From NCBI RefSeq assembly GCF_000718555.1, contig NZ_JOAN01000001.1:124001-188000 (forward strand): 64,000 bases of DNA, in the 5' to 3' direction. Made by a program: the position numbers and the translations under genes. This DNA comes from Micromonospora chokoriensis. GTDB lineage: Bacteria; Actinomycetota; Actinomycetes; Mycobacteriales; Micromonosporaceae. Below, piece after piece: positions 47,090 to 54,685 of the stretch (positions are counted from its first letter, which is position 1; each line of letters starts with the position of its first letter). A model generated the notes under the pieces. That model was not told the DNA's origin. It saw only the letters and a list, made by a program, of their open reading frames with translations, and did not search any database.

Positions 47090-48099
47090 TGTTCGGAGCA
47101 GAGCGCACCCGTACTCTTCTCGGCCCGGCCGACCCGGCCCGAACCGCCGCCGTCGAGCCACCGCTGGTCTCGGCGCGCGAGCTGATCGACCGCGCCGACG
47201 CTACCGAGTTGGTCGCCGGGCGTCGTCGCGTACACCCGACCCGCCGGCTGGTCCTGGCGGCCGGGACGCTGGCGGTCGCGGTCGGTGCCGTGGCGGTGCT
47301 CCAGCCGTTCGGCGAGGGAGCACCGGACATGCCGGGCGAGCCGCCGGCGGCCGCGGGGTTGGTGCTCGTGCCGGTCGCGTACCAGTTCGACGCGGATCCA
47401 CCGGCCGCTGGCCCGCAGCTACGCATGCTGGCCAACAAGATCAAAGACGCGGCGTACGACCACCAGAGCGGGCGCTACATGTATCACCACACCAAGCTGT
47501 GGGGCGATCCGGTGATGACGTCTGCCGACGGCCGCCACCACGTGGCCTTCGCCAGCGAGACGAAGCTCTGGCAGGCCCTCGACGGGACCGGTAACCAGGC
47601 CAGCACCCAACTGGAGCCGCAGTACCCCGACCAGGAGTCTCGGGACTACTGGCAGCGCGAGAGCATTGGGCGACCAGCAGCCACCGGCACCCCGGCACCG
47701 GACGTCATGCCGCTGCCGCCCGAGGAGCTCAGGCCGCTGTCGGCCGACCCGCCCGAGCTGCGGGAGCGGCTGAAGGTCGAGCACGGCGCGGGGGCGGCGA
47801 GCAAGTGGGTCGGCACGCTCTACGGGCAGTACGTCGTACCGCGTGCGACCCGAGCGGCGGTCCTGCGGGTCCTGGCCGACGTGCCCGGCTTCCGCTGGCG
47901 GGGGCAGGTCACGGACCGCGTCGGCCGGCACGGAGTGGCCGTCACCTTCGACGACCGCGAGCATGACCAGCAATCACTTCTGATCTTCGATCCGAAGACG
48001 GGCGAGTTGCTCGCCGATGAGCTGTTGACGCTGTCGCCCATGCGGATCAGCTCGTACAAGGTGATCCTCGATGTTGCCTGGACGAATCAGCCCGGCTGA
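47086..48099 (+). CDS. CU044_5270-type membrane protein, probable sigma partner
   Basis: The 337-residue protein has a short cytoplasmic N-terminus, one membrane helix (about residues 52-70, LVLAAGTLAVAVGAVAVL) and a large extracytoplasmic domain. It resembles proteins encoded after SigE/ECF-type sigma genes in actinobacteria (CU044_5270 family). It lacks a visible zinc-finger anti-sigma domain. The GTG start overlaps the sigma stop by four bases, with ATG as the next codon. A role in sensing or restraining the sigma factor is inferred from coupling only. Confidence 0.75.
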   Translation: MMFGAERTRTLLGPADPARTAAVEPPLVSARELIDRADATELVAGRRRVHPTRRLVLAAGTLAVAVGAVAVLQPFGEGAPDMPGEPPAAAGLVLVPVAYQFDADPPAAGPQLRMLANKIKDAAYDHQSGRYMYHHTKLWGDPVMTSADGRHHVAFASETKLWQALDGTGNQASTQLEPQYPDQESRDYWQRESIGRPAATGTPAPDVMPLPPEELRPLSADPPELRERLKVEHGAGAASKWVGTLYGQYVVPRATRAAVLRVLADVPGFRWRGQVTDRVGRHGVAVTFDDREHDQQSLLIFDPKTGELLADELLTLSPMRISSYKVILDVAWTNQPG

Positions 48100-48109
48100 C
48101 CACCGACTT

Positions 48110-48140
48110 GCGGGGCCGCTCCTTTCGGGAGCGGCCCCGC
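48110..48140 (+). terminator. Terminator of the ECF sigma operon
   Basis: A perfect 13-bp stem with a TTTCG loop, followed by TGTTATT, begins 10 bases after the stop at 48099. It isolates the sigma pair from the ssd-tad operon. Confidence 0.88.
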
Positions 48141-48210
48141 TGTTATTGGCTCAGCGGCGCTAGCTGCGGATTTGTCCGTGCCCGTAGCAGATCAACTGCC
48201 TTGGCGGGCG

Positions 48211-48238
48211 TTATCCACAGGCCATCAAGTTGTCCACA
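48211..48238 (+). promoter_or_regulatory. Pair of DnaA-box-like 9-mers upstream of ssd
   Basis: TTATCCACA (48211-48219) and TTGTCCACA (48230-48238) are in the same orientation, 19 bases start to start. Both are perfect DnaA-box forms. They lie 80-108 bases upstream of the ssd start, in its presumed promoter region. Confidence 0.5.
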
Positions 48239-48318
48239 GGCGACGACATTGGGGCGGCCCTCGGGGCGGATTCCGAGCAGGGTCGGCGGCATACAGAGCC
48301 CGACCGCTGGAGGCCGCG

Positions 48319-49422
48319 ATGCCATCCCGTACCTCGGTTCCGCCGATCCGCCGGCTTCCGCTGGTCGTCACAGCCGACGACGATCTGCTCGATGATGTGC
48401 TCCGGCTCGCCGCCGTCGGCGGGACCGAGGTGGAGCTTGCCCGCGACCCGGCGGCTGCCCGTACCCGCTGGTCTCCTGCGCCGTTGGTGCTGCTCGGCGC
48501 CGATCAGGCGCAGGCGTGTCTGCGGGCCCGGTTGCCGCAGCGGCCCCGGCTGGTGTTGGTGGGCCGGGCTGGTCAGCTCGACCCCGGTTGGCAGATCGCC
48601 GAGCTGATCGGTGCCGAGCACGTCGCCATGTTGCCGGCTGCGGAGCCGTGGCTGGTGGATCGGTTCGCCGAGCATGACCCGGATCGTCCGGCCGGCGTCG
48701 GTGCTCGGGTCGTCGCGGTTCTCGGTGGTCGGGGTGGTGCCGGCGCGAGTGTGCTCGCCGGTGGCCTTGCGGTGACCGCCGCGCGGGCCCGGCTGCGCAC
48801 TCTCCTGGTCGACGCCGATCCGCTCGGTGGTGGCCTCGACCTCGTGCTGGGCTGGGAGCAGTTGGAGGGTCTGCGCTGGCCGTCGCTCACCGACGCCGAC
48901 GGACGGGTCGATGCCCCAGCGCTGGTGCAGGCACTGCCCAGCCGTGGTGATCTCGTGGTGCTCTCCTGGGACCGGGGCGAGATGCTGGCGTTGCCGGCGG
49001 CGGCGATGGCGGCGACTGTCGACGCGGCCCGGCGTGGGCGGGACTTCGTGGTGATCGACCTACCCCGACAGCTGGACGATGCGGCCGTGGTGGCGTTGCA
49101 AGCCGCCGACCAGGCGTTCGTCGTCGTGCCGGCCGAGTTGCGTGCCACCGCGGCGGCCACTCGGGTGGTGGCCGCAGCCGCCCCGCACTGCGCCGCGCTT
49201 TCGGTGGTGGTGCGTGGGCCCGCCCCGGGGCGGCTGCGGGCGACCGAGGTGGCACGCGCGCTGGGGCTGCCGCTGGCCGGCACGCTGCGCCCCGAGCCGG
49301 GGCTGTGCCGTGGGTTGGAACGAGGCGAAGCGCCGGCCGCCGGGGGCAAGGGTCCACTGGCCGCACTCTGCCAACGGATCGTCACCGACCTCACCGGCGT
49401 GCCGGCCACGGGTGCGGCATGA
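48319..49422 (+). CDS. ssd: Septum site-determining protein Ssd (CpaE/TadZ-like)
   Basis: The 367-residue protein has an N-terminal receiver-like part (residues 1 to about 125) and a MinD/ParA-like ATPase part with a modified P-loop GGRGGAGAS, followed by LLVDADPLGGGLD. It belongs to the 'helicase/secretion neighborhood CpaE-like' family, whose mycobacterial member Rv3660c affects septation; by position it also serves as the TadZ-like localiser of the Flp pilus. The ATG at 48319 follows TGGAGG. An open frame to 48172 would read through the DnaA boxes. Confidence 0.9.
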   Translation: MPSRTSVPPIRRLPLVVTADDDLLDDVLRLAAVGGTEVELARDPAAARTRWSPAPLVLLGADQAQACLRARLPQRPRLVLVGRAGQLDPGWQIAELIGAEHVAMLPAAEPWLVDRFAEHDPDRPAGVGARVVAVLGGRGGAGASVLAGGLAVTAARARLRTLLVDADPLGGGLDLVLGWEQLEGLRWPSLTDADGRVDAPALVQALPSRGDLVVLSWDRGEMLALPAAAMAATVDAARRGRDFVVIDLPRQLDDAAVVALQAADQAFVVVPAELRATAAATRVVAAAAPHCAALSVVVRGPAPGRLRATEVARALGLPLAGTLRPEPGLCRGLERGEAPAAGGKGPLAALCQRIVTDLTGVPATGAA

Positions 49423-50630
49423 CCGGCCAGCCGAACGACGGCACGCTCGCCGCCCGGGTACGGCAGCGGATCGCCGCGGCCAGCACCCCGGTCACCTCGG
49501 CGGCGATCGTCTCGGCGGTACGGGCCGAGCCCACCGCTGCGGTGCTCGGTGACACCGCCATGCTGCGGATCGCCGACCGGGTGCGTGACGACCTCGTCGG
49601 CGCCGGGCCGCTGGCGCCACTGCTCGCCGACCCGGAGGTCACCGACGTCCTCGTCAACGGTGCCCGGGTCTGGGTCGATCGCGGGTCGGGGCTGCACCAG
49701 GTCGCTGTCCCGATGGGCTCGGTGGAGGACGTCCGCCGTTTGGCGCAGCGACTGATCGCCAGTGCAGGGCGGCGGCTCGACGACGGCTCCCCGTACGCGG
49801 ACGCGCGGCTTCCCGACGGCACCCGCCTGCACGCCGTGCTGCCGCCGGTGGCGACCGAAGGTCCCTACCTGTCCCTGCGGACCTTCCGGCACCGGCCGTT
49901 CACCCTCGACGAGTTGGTGCGCCAGGGGACCGTGCCGCGACCGCTGGCACCGCTGCTCGCCGCCGTCGTCGCGGCCCGGCTGGCGTACCTGGTGACCGGG
50001 GGCACGGGGTCGGGCAAGACGACCCTGCTCAACACGCTGCTGGGGATGGTGCCGGCCACCGAACGGATCGTGCTGGTGGAGGACGCCGCCGAGCTGCGTC
50101 CGGGGCATCCGCACGTGGTGGGGCTCCAGGCGCGTACCGCCAATGTGGAGGGCACGGGCGTGGTCAACCTCGCGGACCTGGTCCGGCAGGCGTTGCGGAT
50201 GCGCCCGGACCGGCTGGTGGTCGGCGAGTGCCGGGGCGGTGAGGTGGTCGATCTGCTGGCCGCGCTCAACACCGGCCACGACGGGGGCGCCGGCACGCTG
50301 CACGCCAACACACCGTCCGACGTGCCGGCCCGGTTGGAGGCCCTGGGCATGTTGGGTGGGCTGCCCCGCGCCGCGCTGCACGCCCAGGTGGCCGCCGCGT
50401 TGCAAGTGCTGTTCCAGGTGCGACGTGGCGACCAGGGCCGTGTCCTGGAGTCGGTCTGCCTACTGCTGCCCGAGGGGCCCGAACGGTTGGTGACCGTGGT
50501 GCCCGCCTGGGTACGCGGCAGTGGGCTCGGGCTCGCCGCCCGTGCCCTCGGGGCACTACTGCGGGAGCGTGGGGTGGCGGTGCCGCCGATCCTCAGCGAG
50601 CCTTGGCCCGGGTCGACGGGTCCGGCATGA
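49419..50630 (+). CDS. tadA: TadA family secretion ATPase (CpaF-like)
   Basis: This 403-residue hexameric traffic ATPase powers Flp pilus or Tad secretion. Walker A is GGTGSGKTTLLN, Walker B/Asp box and His box are in ALRMRPDRLVVGECRGGEV and GHDGGAGTLHANT. The N-terminal domain contains PLLADPEVTDVLVNG typical of CpaF. The ATG overlaps the ssd stop (ATGA). Confidence 0.95.
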   Translation: MTGQPNDGTLAARVRQRIAAASTPVTSAAIVSAVRAEPTAAVLGDTAMLRIADRVRDDLVGAGPLAPLLADPEVTDVLVNGARVWVDRGSGLHQVAVPMGSVEDVRRLAQRLIASAGRRLDDGSPYADARLPDGTRLHAVLPPVATEGPYLSLRTFRHRPFTLDELVRQGTVPRPLAPLLAAVVAARLAYLVTGGTGSGKTTLLNTLLGMVPATERIVLVEDAAELRPGHPHVVGLQARTANVEGTGVVNLADLVRQALRMRPDRLVVGECRGGEVVDLLAALNTGHDGGAGTLHANTPSDVPARLEALGMLGGLPRAALHAQVAAALQVLFQVRRGDQGRVLESVCLLLPEGPERLVTVVPAWVRGSGLGLAARALGALLRERGVAVPPILSEPWPGSTGPA

Positions 50631-51781
50631 CCGGCGAGACGATGCTGGTGGCGGCGCTGCTCCTGGTCGCCGCAGCCCTGGTGGCGTGGCCCGTGCAGAG
50701 CACCCGGGCCCGTCGACGGCGCGTGCTGACGCCGGGACGAGTCGATCCGGATGACGCCCTGGTGCAGTGGATCAGGGACCTCGGTCGCACGCCGGACGGG
50801 CCGGTCGGCGGCACCGGAGCTGCCCCGACCTTCGGTCATCCGGTCGGCGTTGCCTATCAGCCGGGGACCACTGCGGGTTCCACCGGAAGGCCGACGGCGC
50901 TCGGCTGGCCCAGTCGAGACGTCACCGCCAGCCCGAGGTGGCTCGGGGCGACAGACGGGTTCACGCGTCCGGCAGGCCCGACCCGTCCGCCGGCCCGTCG
51001 GGATCCCCGACGTCCGGCCAGCATCGCCTGGCCGGAAGAGGCTGCCACGCTCGCCACCGAACAGCGGCCCGGCGCGTCGGCGACTGATGAAGGGCGAGTG
51101 GACGCCGATCGCCGCGATCACCAGCCCGCTGAGCCGGCCAACAAACGGCGAGGCTTTGCGTCCTTGCTTATCCCGCGATCGGCGACTCGTGTGCTGCTAT
51201 TGGTCGGCCTGCTGGGCGGCGGTGTGGGTGCCGTGGTCGGCGGCCCGGTGGCGGCGGTCGCGGTGGCTGGGTACGGCGCGCTGGCCGTTCGCGCCGTGCT
51301 GCGCTGGCGTGTGAACCGGAGCGCCGAGCGGACCCGACGACGGGGTCTGGACCAGCTCTGCGGCCTCGCGGCGGACCTTCGGGCCGGCCTGCCCGTCCCG
51401 CAGGCGCTTGAATTCGCCGCCGTCGAGCGCGACGGGTCGGGCCGGCTACGTCAGCTGACCTCGGCGGCGGTGCGGTTGGCCGACCGGACCGGCGCGCCGT
51501 TGGCGGAGCTTGTCGAGCGGATCGAGGCGGACGCTCGGGCGACCGATCGGGGTCTGGCCGCAGCGGCGGCACAGGCAGCCGGCGCCCGCGCGACAGCCTG
51601 GCTACTGGCGGCGCTGCCGATCGGCGGGATCGGGCTTGGGTACGGCATCGGTGTCAACCCCATGGCGGTGCTCCTGCACAGCACAGTCGGCGGGGCCTGC
51701 GCGGTTGCCGCGGTCGTCCTACAGGTCGTGGGCCTCCTCTGGGCAGAACGGCTGGGCGCGACACCGGGGCGACCCGCATGA
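50627..51781 (+). CDS. tadB: TadB-like type II/F pilus membrane protein with long linker
   Basis: This 384-residue GspF-domain protein has one N-terminal helix (residues 5-20), then about 150 residues of Pro/Arg/Gly-rich sequence, then two helices and the GspF region with LADRTGAPLAELVERIEADARA. Compared with usual TadB the low-complexity insertion is unusual. The ATG overlaps the tadA stop; a TTG 24 bases upstream is less likely. It forms the inner-membrane platform with TadC. Confidence 0.85.
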   Translation: MTGETMLVAALLLVAAALVAWPVQSTRARRRRVLTPGRVDPDDALVQWIRDLGRTPDGPVGGTGAAPTFGHPVGVAYQPGTTAGSTGRPTALGWPSRDVTASPRWLGATDGFTRPAGPTRPPARRDPRRPASIAWPEEAATLATEQRPGASATDEGRVDADRRDHQPAEPANKRRGFASLLIPRSATRVLLLVGLLGGGVGAVVGGPVAAVAVAGYGALAVRAVLRWRVNRSAERTRRRGLDQLCGLAADLRAGLPVPQALEFAAVERDGSGRLRQLTSAAVRLADRTGAPLAELVERIEADARATDRGLAAAAAQAAGARATAWLLAALPIGGIGLGYGIGVNPMAVLLHSTVGGACAVAAVVLQVVGLLWAERLGATPGRPA

Positions 51782-52488
51782 CGCCCCCGCGCCAAACCGG
51801 CCGACGCAGCCCCGCGAGCCAGCCCAGCCCCGCGAGCCAGCCCAGCTCCGTGAGACAACGCAGCTCAGGGAGCCAGTCCGGCTCGGCCCGTCGGCGGCCG
51901 GACGCGATCCGGCTCGCGGCGGCGCTGGGCGGGCTCGCCGTGGCCGTCGTGGTCGAGGGCTGGCTTGGGCTGCTGGGTGCTCTCCCGGTCGCGGTCCTGC
52001 TCGATTTCCTGCTACGCCGGATCGAGTCGCCCGCTGTGCGCAAGCGGCGGCAGCAGGAGGTCGCCGACCTGCCGCTCGCCGCCGATCTCCTGGCCGCGGC
52101 GATGCGGGCGGGCGCACCGGTGGACCGTTCGGTGCTGGCCGTCGCCGAGGCGCTGGACGGGCCGCTCGCCGGCCGGTTGGCCCGGGTGGGCCGCACGTTG
52201 CTGCTCGGCGGTGGCCCAGCGGAGGCGTGGTCGGCACTGGACGGAGTGCCCGGCGCGGAGCGCCTGACCGCCGCGGCGCTGCGCTCGGCGAACAGCGGTG
52301 CCGCCCTGGCCGGCGCACTGACCCGGCTCGCCGACGACCTGCGCGCCGACCGGGCCACCGCTGCCGAGGCATCGGCCCGCCGGGCGGGTGTGCTCATCGT
52401 CCTGCCGCTGGGGCTCTGCTTCCTGCCGGCGTTCATTCTCGCCGGACTGGTGCCGGTGATCGTCGCCGTTCTCGGCGATGTGCTCTGA
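51778..52488 (+). CDS. tadC: TadC-like type II/F pilus membrane protein
   Basis: This 236-residue GspF-domain protein contains LPLAADLLAAAMRAGAPVDRS and LGLCFLPAFILAGLVPVI, characteristic of TadC. It has helices near residues 45-77 and 205-232. Its first 35 residues are encoded partly by an 18-base tandem repeat. The ATG overlaps the tadB stop. Confidence 0.87.
   Translation: MTPPRQTGRRSPASQPSPASQPSSVRQRSSGSQSGSARRRPDAIRLAAALGGLAVAVVVEGWLGLLGALPVAVLLDFLLRRIESPAVRKRRQQEVADLPLAADLLAAAMRAGAPVDRSVLAVAEALDGPLAGRLARVGRTLLLGGGPAEAWSALDGVPGAERLTAAALRSANSGAALAGALTRLADDLRADRATAAEASARRAGVLIVLPLGLCFLPAFILAGLVPVIVAVLGDVL
51807..51878 (+). repeat. 18-bp tandem repeat at the tadC N-terminus
   Basis: Four 18-base units start at 51807, 51825, 51843 and 51861. 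The first two are identical (CAGCCCCGCGAGCCAGCC); the last two have diverged. They encode repeats of the type SPASQP in a disordered N-terminus. Confidence 0.8.
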
Positions 52489-52510
52489 CCCATCGAGAAG
52501 GGAAACAACA

Positions 52511-52678
52511 ATGCGCAAACTCATCGCTCGCCTGCGCGGCGATGCCGGGATGAACACGGCCGAGTACGCCGTTGGCACGCTCGCCGCAGTCGCCTTCGCC
52601 GGGATCCTGTTGAAGGTGCTGACCTCCGGAAACGTCCAGTCGGCGCTGACCGCCGTCATCGACCGGGCGTTGAAGTGA
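52511..52678 (+). CDS. Flp-type pilin, DUF4244
   Basis: This 55-residue pilin-like protein has the prepilin-processing pattern G|MNTAEY (Gly at -1, Glu at +5) followed by a single hydrophobic helix (AVGTLAAVAFAGILLKVL). It is the expected major subunit of the Tad/Flp pilus. GAGAAGGG precedes the ATG; the upstream in-frame part overlaps tadC and is excluded. Confidence 0.9.
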   Translation: MRKLIARLRGDAGMNTAEYAVGTLAAVAFAGILLKVLTSGNVQSALTAVIDRALK

Positions 52679-53103
52679 TCGAGCGCCGGCGGGCCGGCCG
52701 CGATTCACGGCCGAGCGGCGAGCGGAGGCTTCGCGTCGTCGAACGGGCCGTCGGCGGGGACCGTGGGTCCTTCACCGCCGAGTTGGCGGCTGGCCTGCCG
52801 GCGCTGCTGCTACTGCTGCTGGCCGGCCTGACTGCGGTCAACGCCGTGAGCGCACAGGCGAGCTGCCTGCACGCGGCCCGGGAGGCGGCGCTTGCCGCCG
52901 CCCGGGGCGCGGACGGCAGCGCGGAAGGTGGTGGTGGTGCGGCGCCGCCAGGAGCGGCGGTGTCGGTCTCCGTCGACGGCGACCGGGTGCAGGCGACGGT
53001 ACGCGCGCCGGTCCGGGCGCTGGGCGGGCGACTACCGCGAATCACAGTGGTCGCCACCGCCGTGGCAGCCGTCGAACCAGGCGCGCACGAGGGGAGTTGG
53101 TGA
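52675..53103 (+). CDS. tadE: TadE family pseudopilin
   Basis: The 142-residue protein has a basic N-terminus and a class-III-like processing motif GDRG|SFTAE, followed by a hydrophobic helix (LAAGLPALLLLLLAGLTAV), matching TadE minor pilins. The GTG start overlaps the pilin stop (GTGA). Confidence 0.87.
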   Translation: MIERRRAGRDSRPSGERRLRVVERAVGGDRGSFTAELAAGLPALLLLLLAGLTAVNAVSAQASCLHAAREAALAAARGADGSAEGGGGAAPPGAAVSVSVDGDRVQATVRAPVRALGGRLPRITVVATAVAAVEPGAHEGSW

Positions 53104-53501
53104 TGCGACGAAGTGGTCGCGAACCGACTGCCGGGGGCCTAGATGCTGGTCGGCCGGACCCGGATCGAGGTGGTGCGACGGTCCTGCTGCTGGCGGTTGG
53201 GCTCGTCTTCGTGCTGTTCGGGACGTTCGGCGCCGCCATCGTCGCCGCTGGAATGGCGGCACAGCGGGCGGCGGTAGCGGCTGATCTCGGCGCGCTGGCC
53301 GGTGCCGCCCGGGCGCTCGACGGCGACGCCATGGCGTGCGCGTCCGCCTCCGACATCGCCGGCCGCAACGCTGGTCGGCTGGTCGGTTGTCACCTCGACG
53401 GGCTGGACGTGCTGGTGACGGTCGAGGTGGCGTTCACCCCGCTTCCCGGTCTGACCCGGGTGGCTGCGGCGAGCGCCCGTGCCGGCCCGGTAAGCGGTTG
53501 A
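53103..53501 (+). CDS. TadE-like protein of the helicase/secretion neighborhood
   Basis: This 132-residue protein has a hydrophobic helix near residues 28-55 (GATVLLLAVGLVFVLFGTFGAAIV) and a downstream Cys pair. It matches the Rv3654c-type TadE-like family that always lies beside the DECH helicase. The ATG overlaps the tadE stop (TGATG). It is the last gene of the tad operon; a 7-bp hairpin at 53582-53598 may terminate it. Confidence 0.84.
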   Translation: MRRSGREPTAGGLDAGRPDPDRGGATVLLLAVGLVFVLFGTFGAAIVAAGMAAQRAAVAADLGALAGAARALDGDAMACASASDIAGRNAGRLVGCHLDGLDVLVTVEVAFTPLPGLTRVAAASARAGPVSG

Positions 53502-53656
53502 GTATGGCGTGGTCAGTGGGCTGCCAGGCCGGGCCGGCGTCGATGCGCCGAGTGAAGGTACCGGCCGGCAGCCCGCCGGGAGCCGACAGCCTGTCGGCCG
53601 GGACTGGTCGAGGTCCAGGTCCCGGCCGGCGGCCGAGGAGTGTGCGGCTGGGCGTG

Positions 53657-54235
53657 TCAGCGGGCCTGGAGCGCGTCGAGGGCAACGGCCATCGCGATGA
53701 CCAGGCGACGGTCGATCTGCGGGTTCTGCACCTCGACGATGTACTTGTCGCGCAGGCCCCACTTCTTGACCACGGTGAAGACCGGCTGGCCGCCAGCGGT
53801 GAAGTCGAAGTGGTACGGCAGCCAGGACAGCGAGTCGACGAATCGACGCAGCAGCGCCACCGGCATGCTGCGCTCCTGGCCGGTCACCTGCGGTAGGCCG
53901 GCCTGCTCGACGTGCCAGGTGGAACGCAGCAGCGACTGGGCGAAGTCCTTGCGGAACAGGCCGATCGCGTTACCAGCCGCGTCGGTGACGTCGTACGTGG
54001 CACCGAGGTCGATGCGCTGGCGGGCCTTGAAGCCGAGCAGGGGCTGCTGCTTGGAGTCATCCGTGTAGATCGTCACCTGCTCCTTGAAGGCGAGCCGCTT
54101 CTGCTGCGCGAACGCCAGCAGCTCACCCTCGGTGCCGTCCGGGGCGACCGCCCGGACCTCGTACTGGTTGACCATCATGCGCAGGCGCTGGCGAATGTGG
54201 AACTGGTGCTGGCCCTGCAAGTTGTCGAGCTGCAT
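53657..54235 (-). CDS. LURP-one-related / scramblase-like fold protein
   Basis: The 192-residue protein resembles the LURP-one (PF04525, tubby-like beta-barrel) family, with repeated strand-turn units (YDVTDAAGNAIGLFRKDF; FRKDFAQSLLRSTW). The ATG at 54235 follows AGGAG; the frame is open 13 codons upstream. Function unknown; possibly membrane- or lipid-associated by analogy to scramblases. Confidence 0.82.
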   Translation of the reverse strand: MQLDNLQGQHQFHIRQRLRMMVNQYEVRAVAPDGTEGELLAFAQQKRLAFKEQVTIYTDDSKQQPLLGFKARQRIDLGATYDVTDAAGNAIGLFRKDFAQSLLRSTWHVEQAGLPQVTGQERSMPVALLRRFVDSLSWLPYHFDFTAGGQPVFTVVKKWGLRDKYIVEVQNPQIDRRLVIAMAVALDALQAR

Positions 54236-54297
54236 GAAAACTCCTTTGGGGGTTGGTGCGCCGGAGTCTTGCACAGCCCGACGACAACCGTCGCGCT

Positions 54298-54335
54298 GCT
54301 GGGTAGTCGTCGGGGCCGTCGGACGACTACCCAGC
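54298..54335 (-). terminator. Terminator of the small minus-strand gene
   Basis: A perfect 14-bp stem with a 10-nt loop lies 45 bases downstream of the stop at 54380, between that gene and the LURP-one-like gene. Confidence 0.8.
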
Positions 54336-54379
54336 CTGGAGTGATCACTGGTGCCCAGGCAGGATCACGCCAGGAGACG

Positions 54380-54589
54380 TCAGCGACTGTCGACGGAGGT
54401 CGCGGAGCGCAGCGCCCAGGTGTTGAGAACCTGGTGGATGCCGCGTAGCCGCTCGTTGATCTGTTCCAGCCGTTCCGCCTGAGCCAGGGCGGCCAACGCC
54501 GACCCCAGCGCGATCTGCTGGTCGAGGGTGAGATTGTCCTGGTCGATGGTGTAAAGCAGGTCGACGGTCTCGGCGATGGTGTCGGCCAC
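54380..54589 (-). CDS. Very small helical hypothetical protein
   Basis: This 69-residue protein is predicted almost entirely helical (ADTIAETVDLLYTIDQDN; ALAALAQAERLEQINERLRG), probably coiled-coil. The GTG at 54589 is preceded by GAGGAG at six bases. The frame is open to 54676, but the added residues do not look protein-like. Family unknown; it lies 97 bases downstream of the helicase stop. Confidence 0.6.
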   Translation of the reverse strand: MADTIAETVDLLYTIDQDNLTLDQQIALGSALAALAQAERLEQINERLRGIHQVLNTWALRSATSVDSR

Positions 54590-54685
54590 GGCTTCTCCTC
54601 GGGCACGGGGGGCGATCAGCAACAAGGGCATCGATGGAAGCGCTCCCACATTGTGCCCCGTGCCATGCCGATTCATGCAAGCCGC

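Noticed and set aside
48211..48238. The DnaA boxes as a chromosomal replication origin
   Set aside because: Only two boxes, no AT-rich unwinding region, and no dnaA or dnaN nearby.
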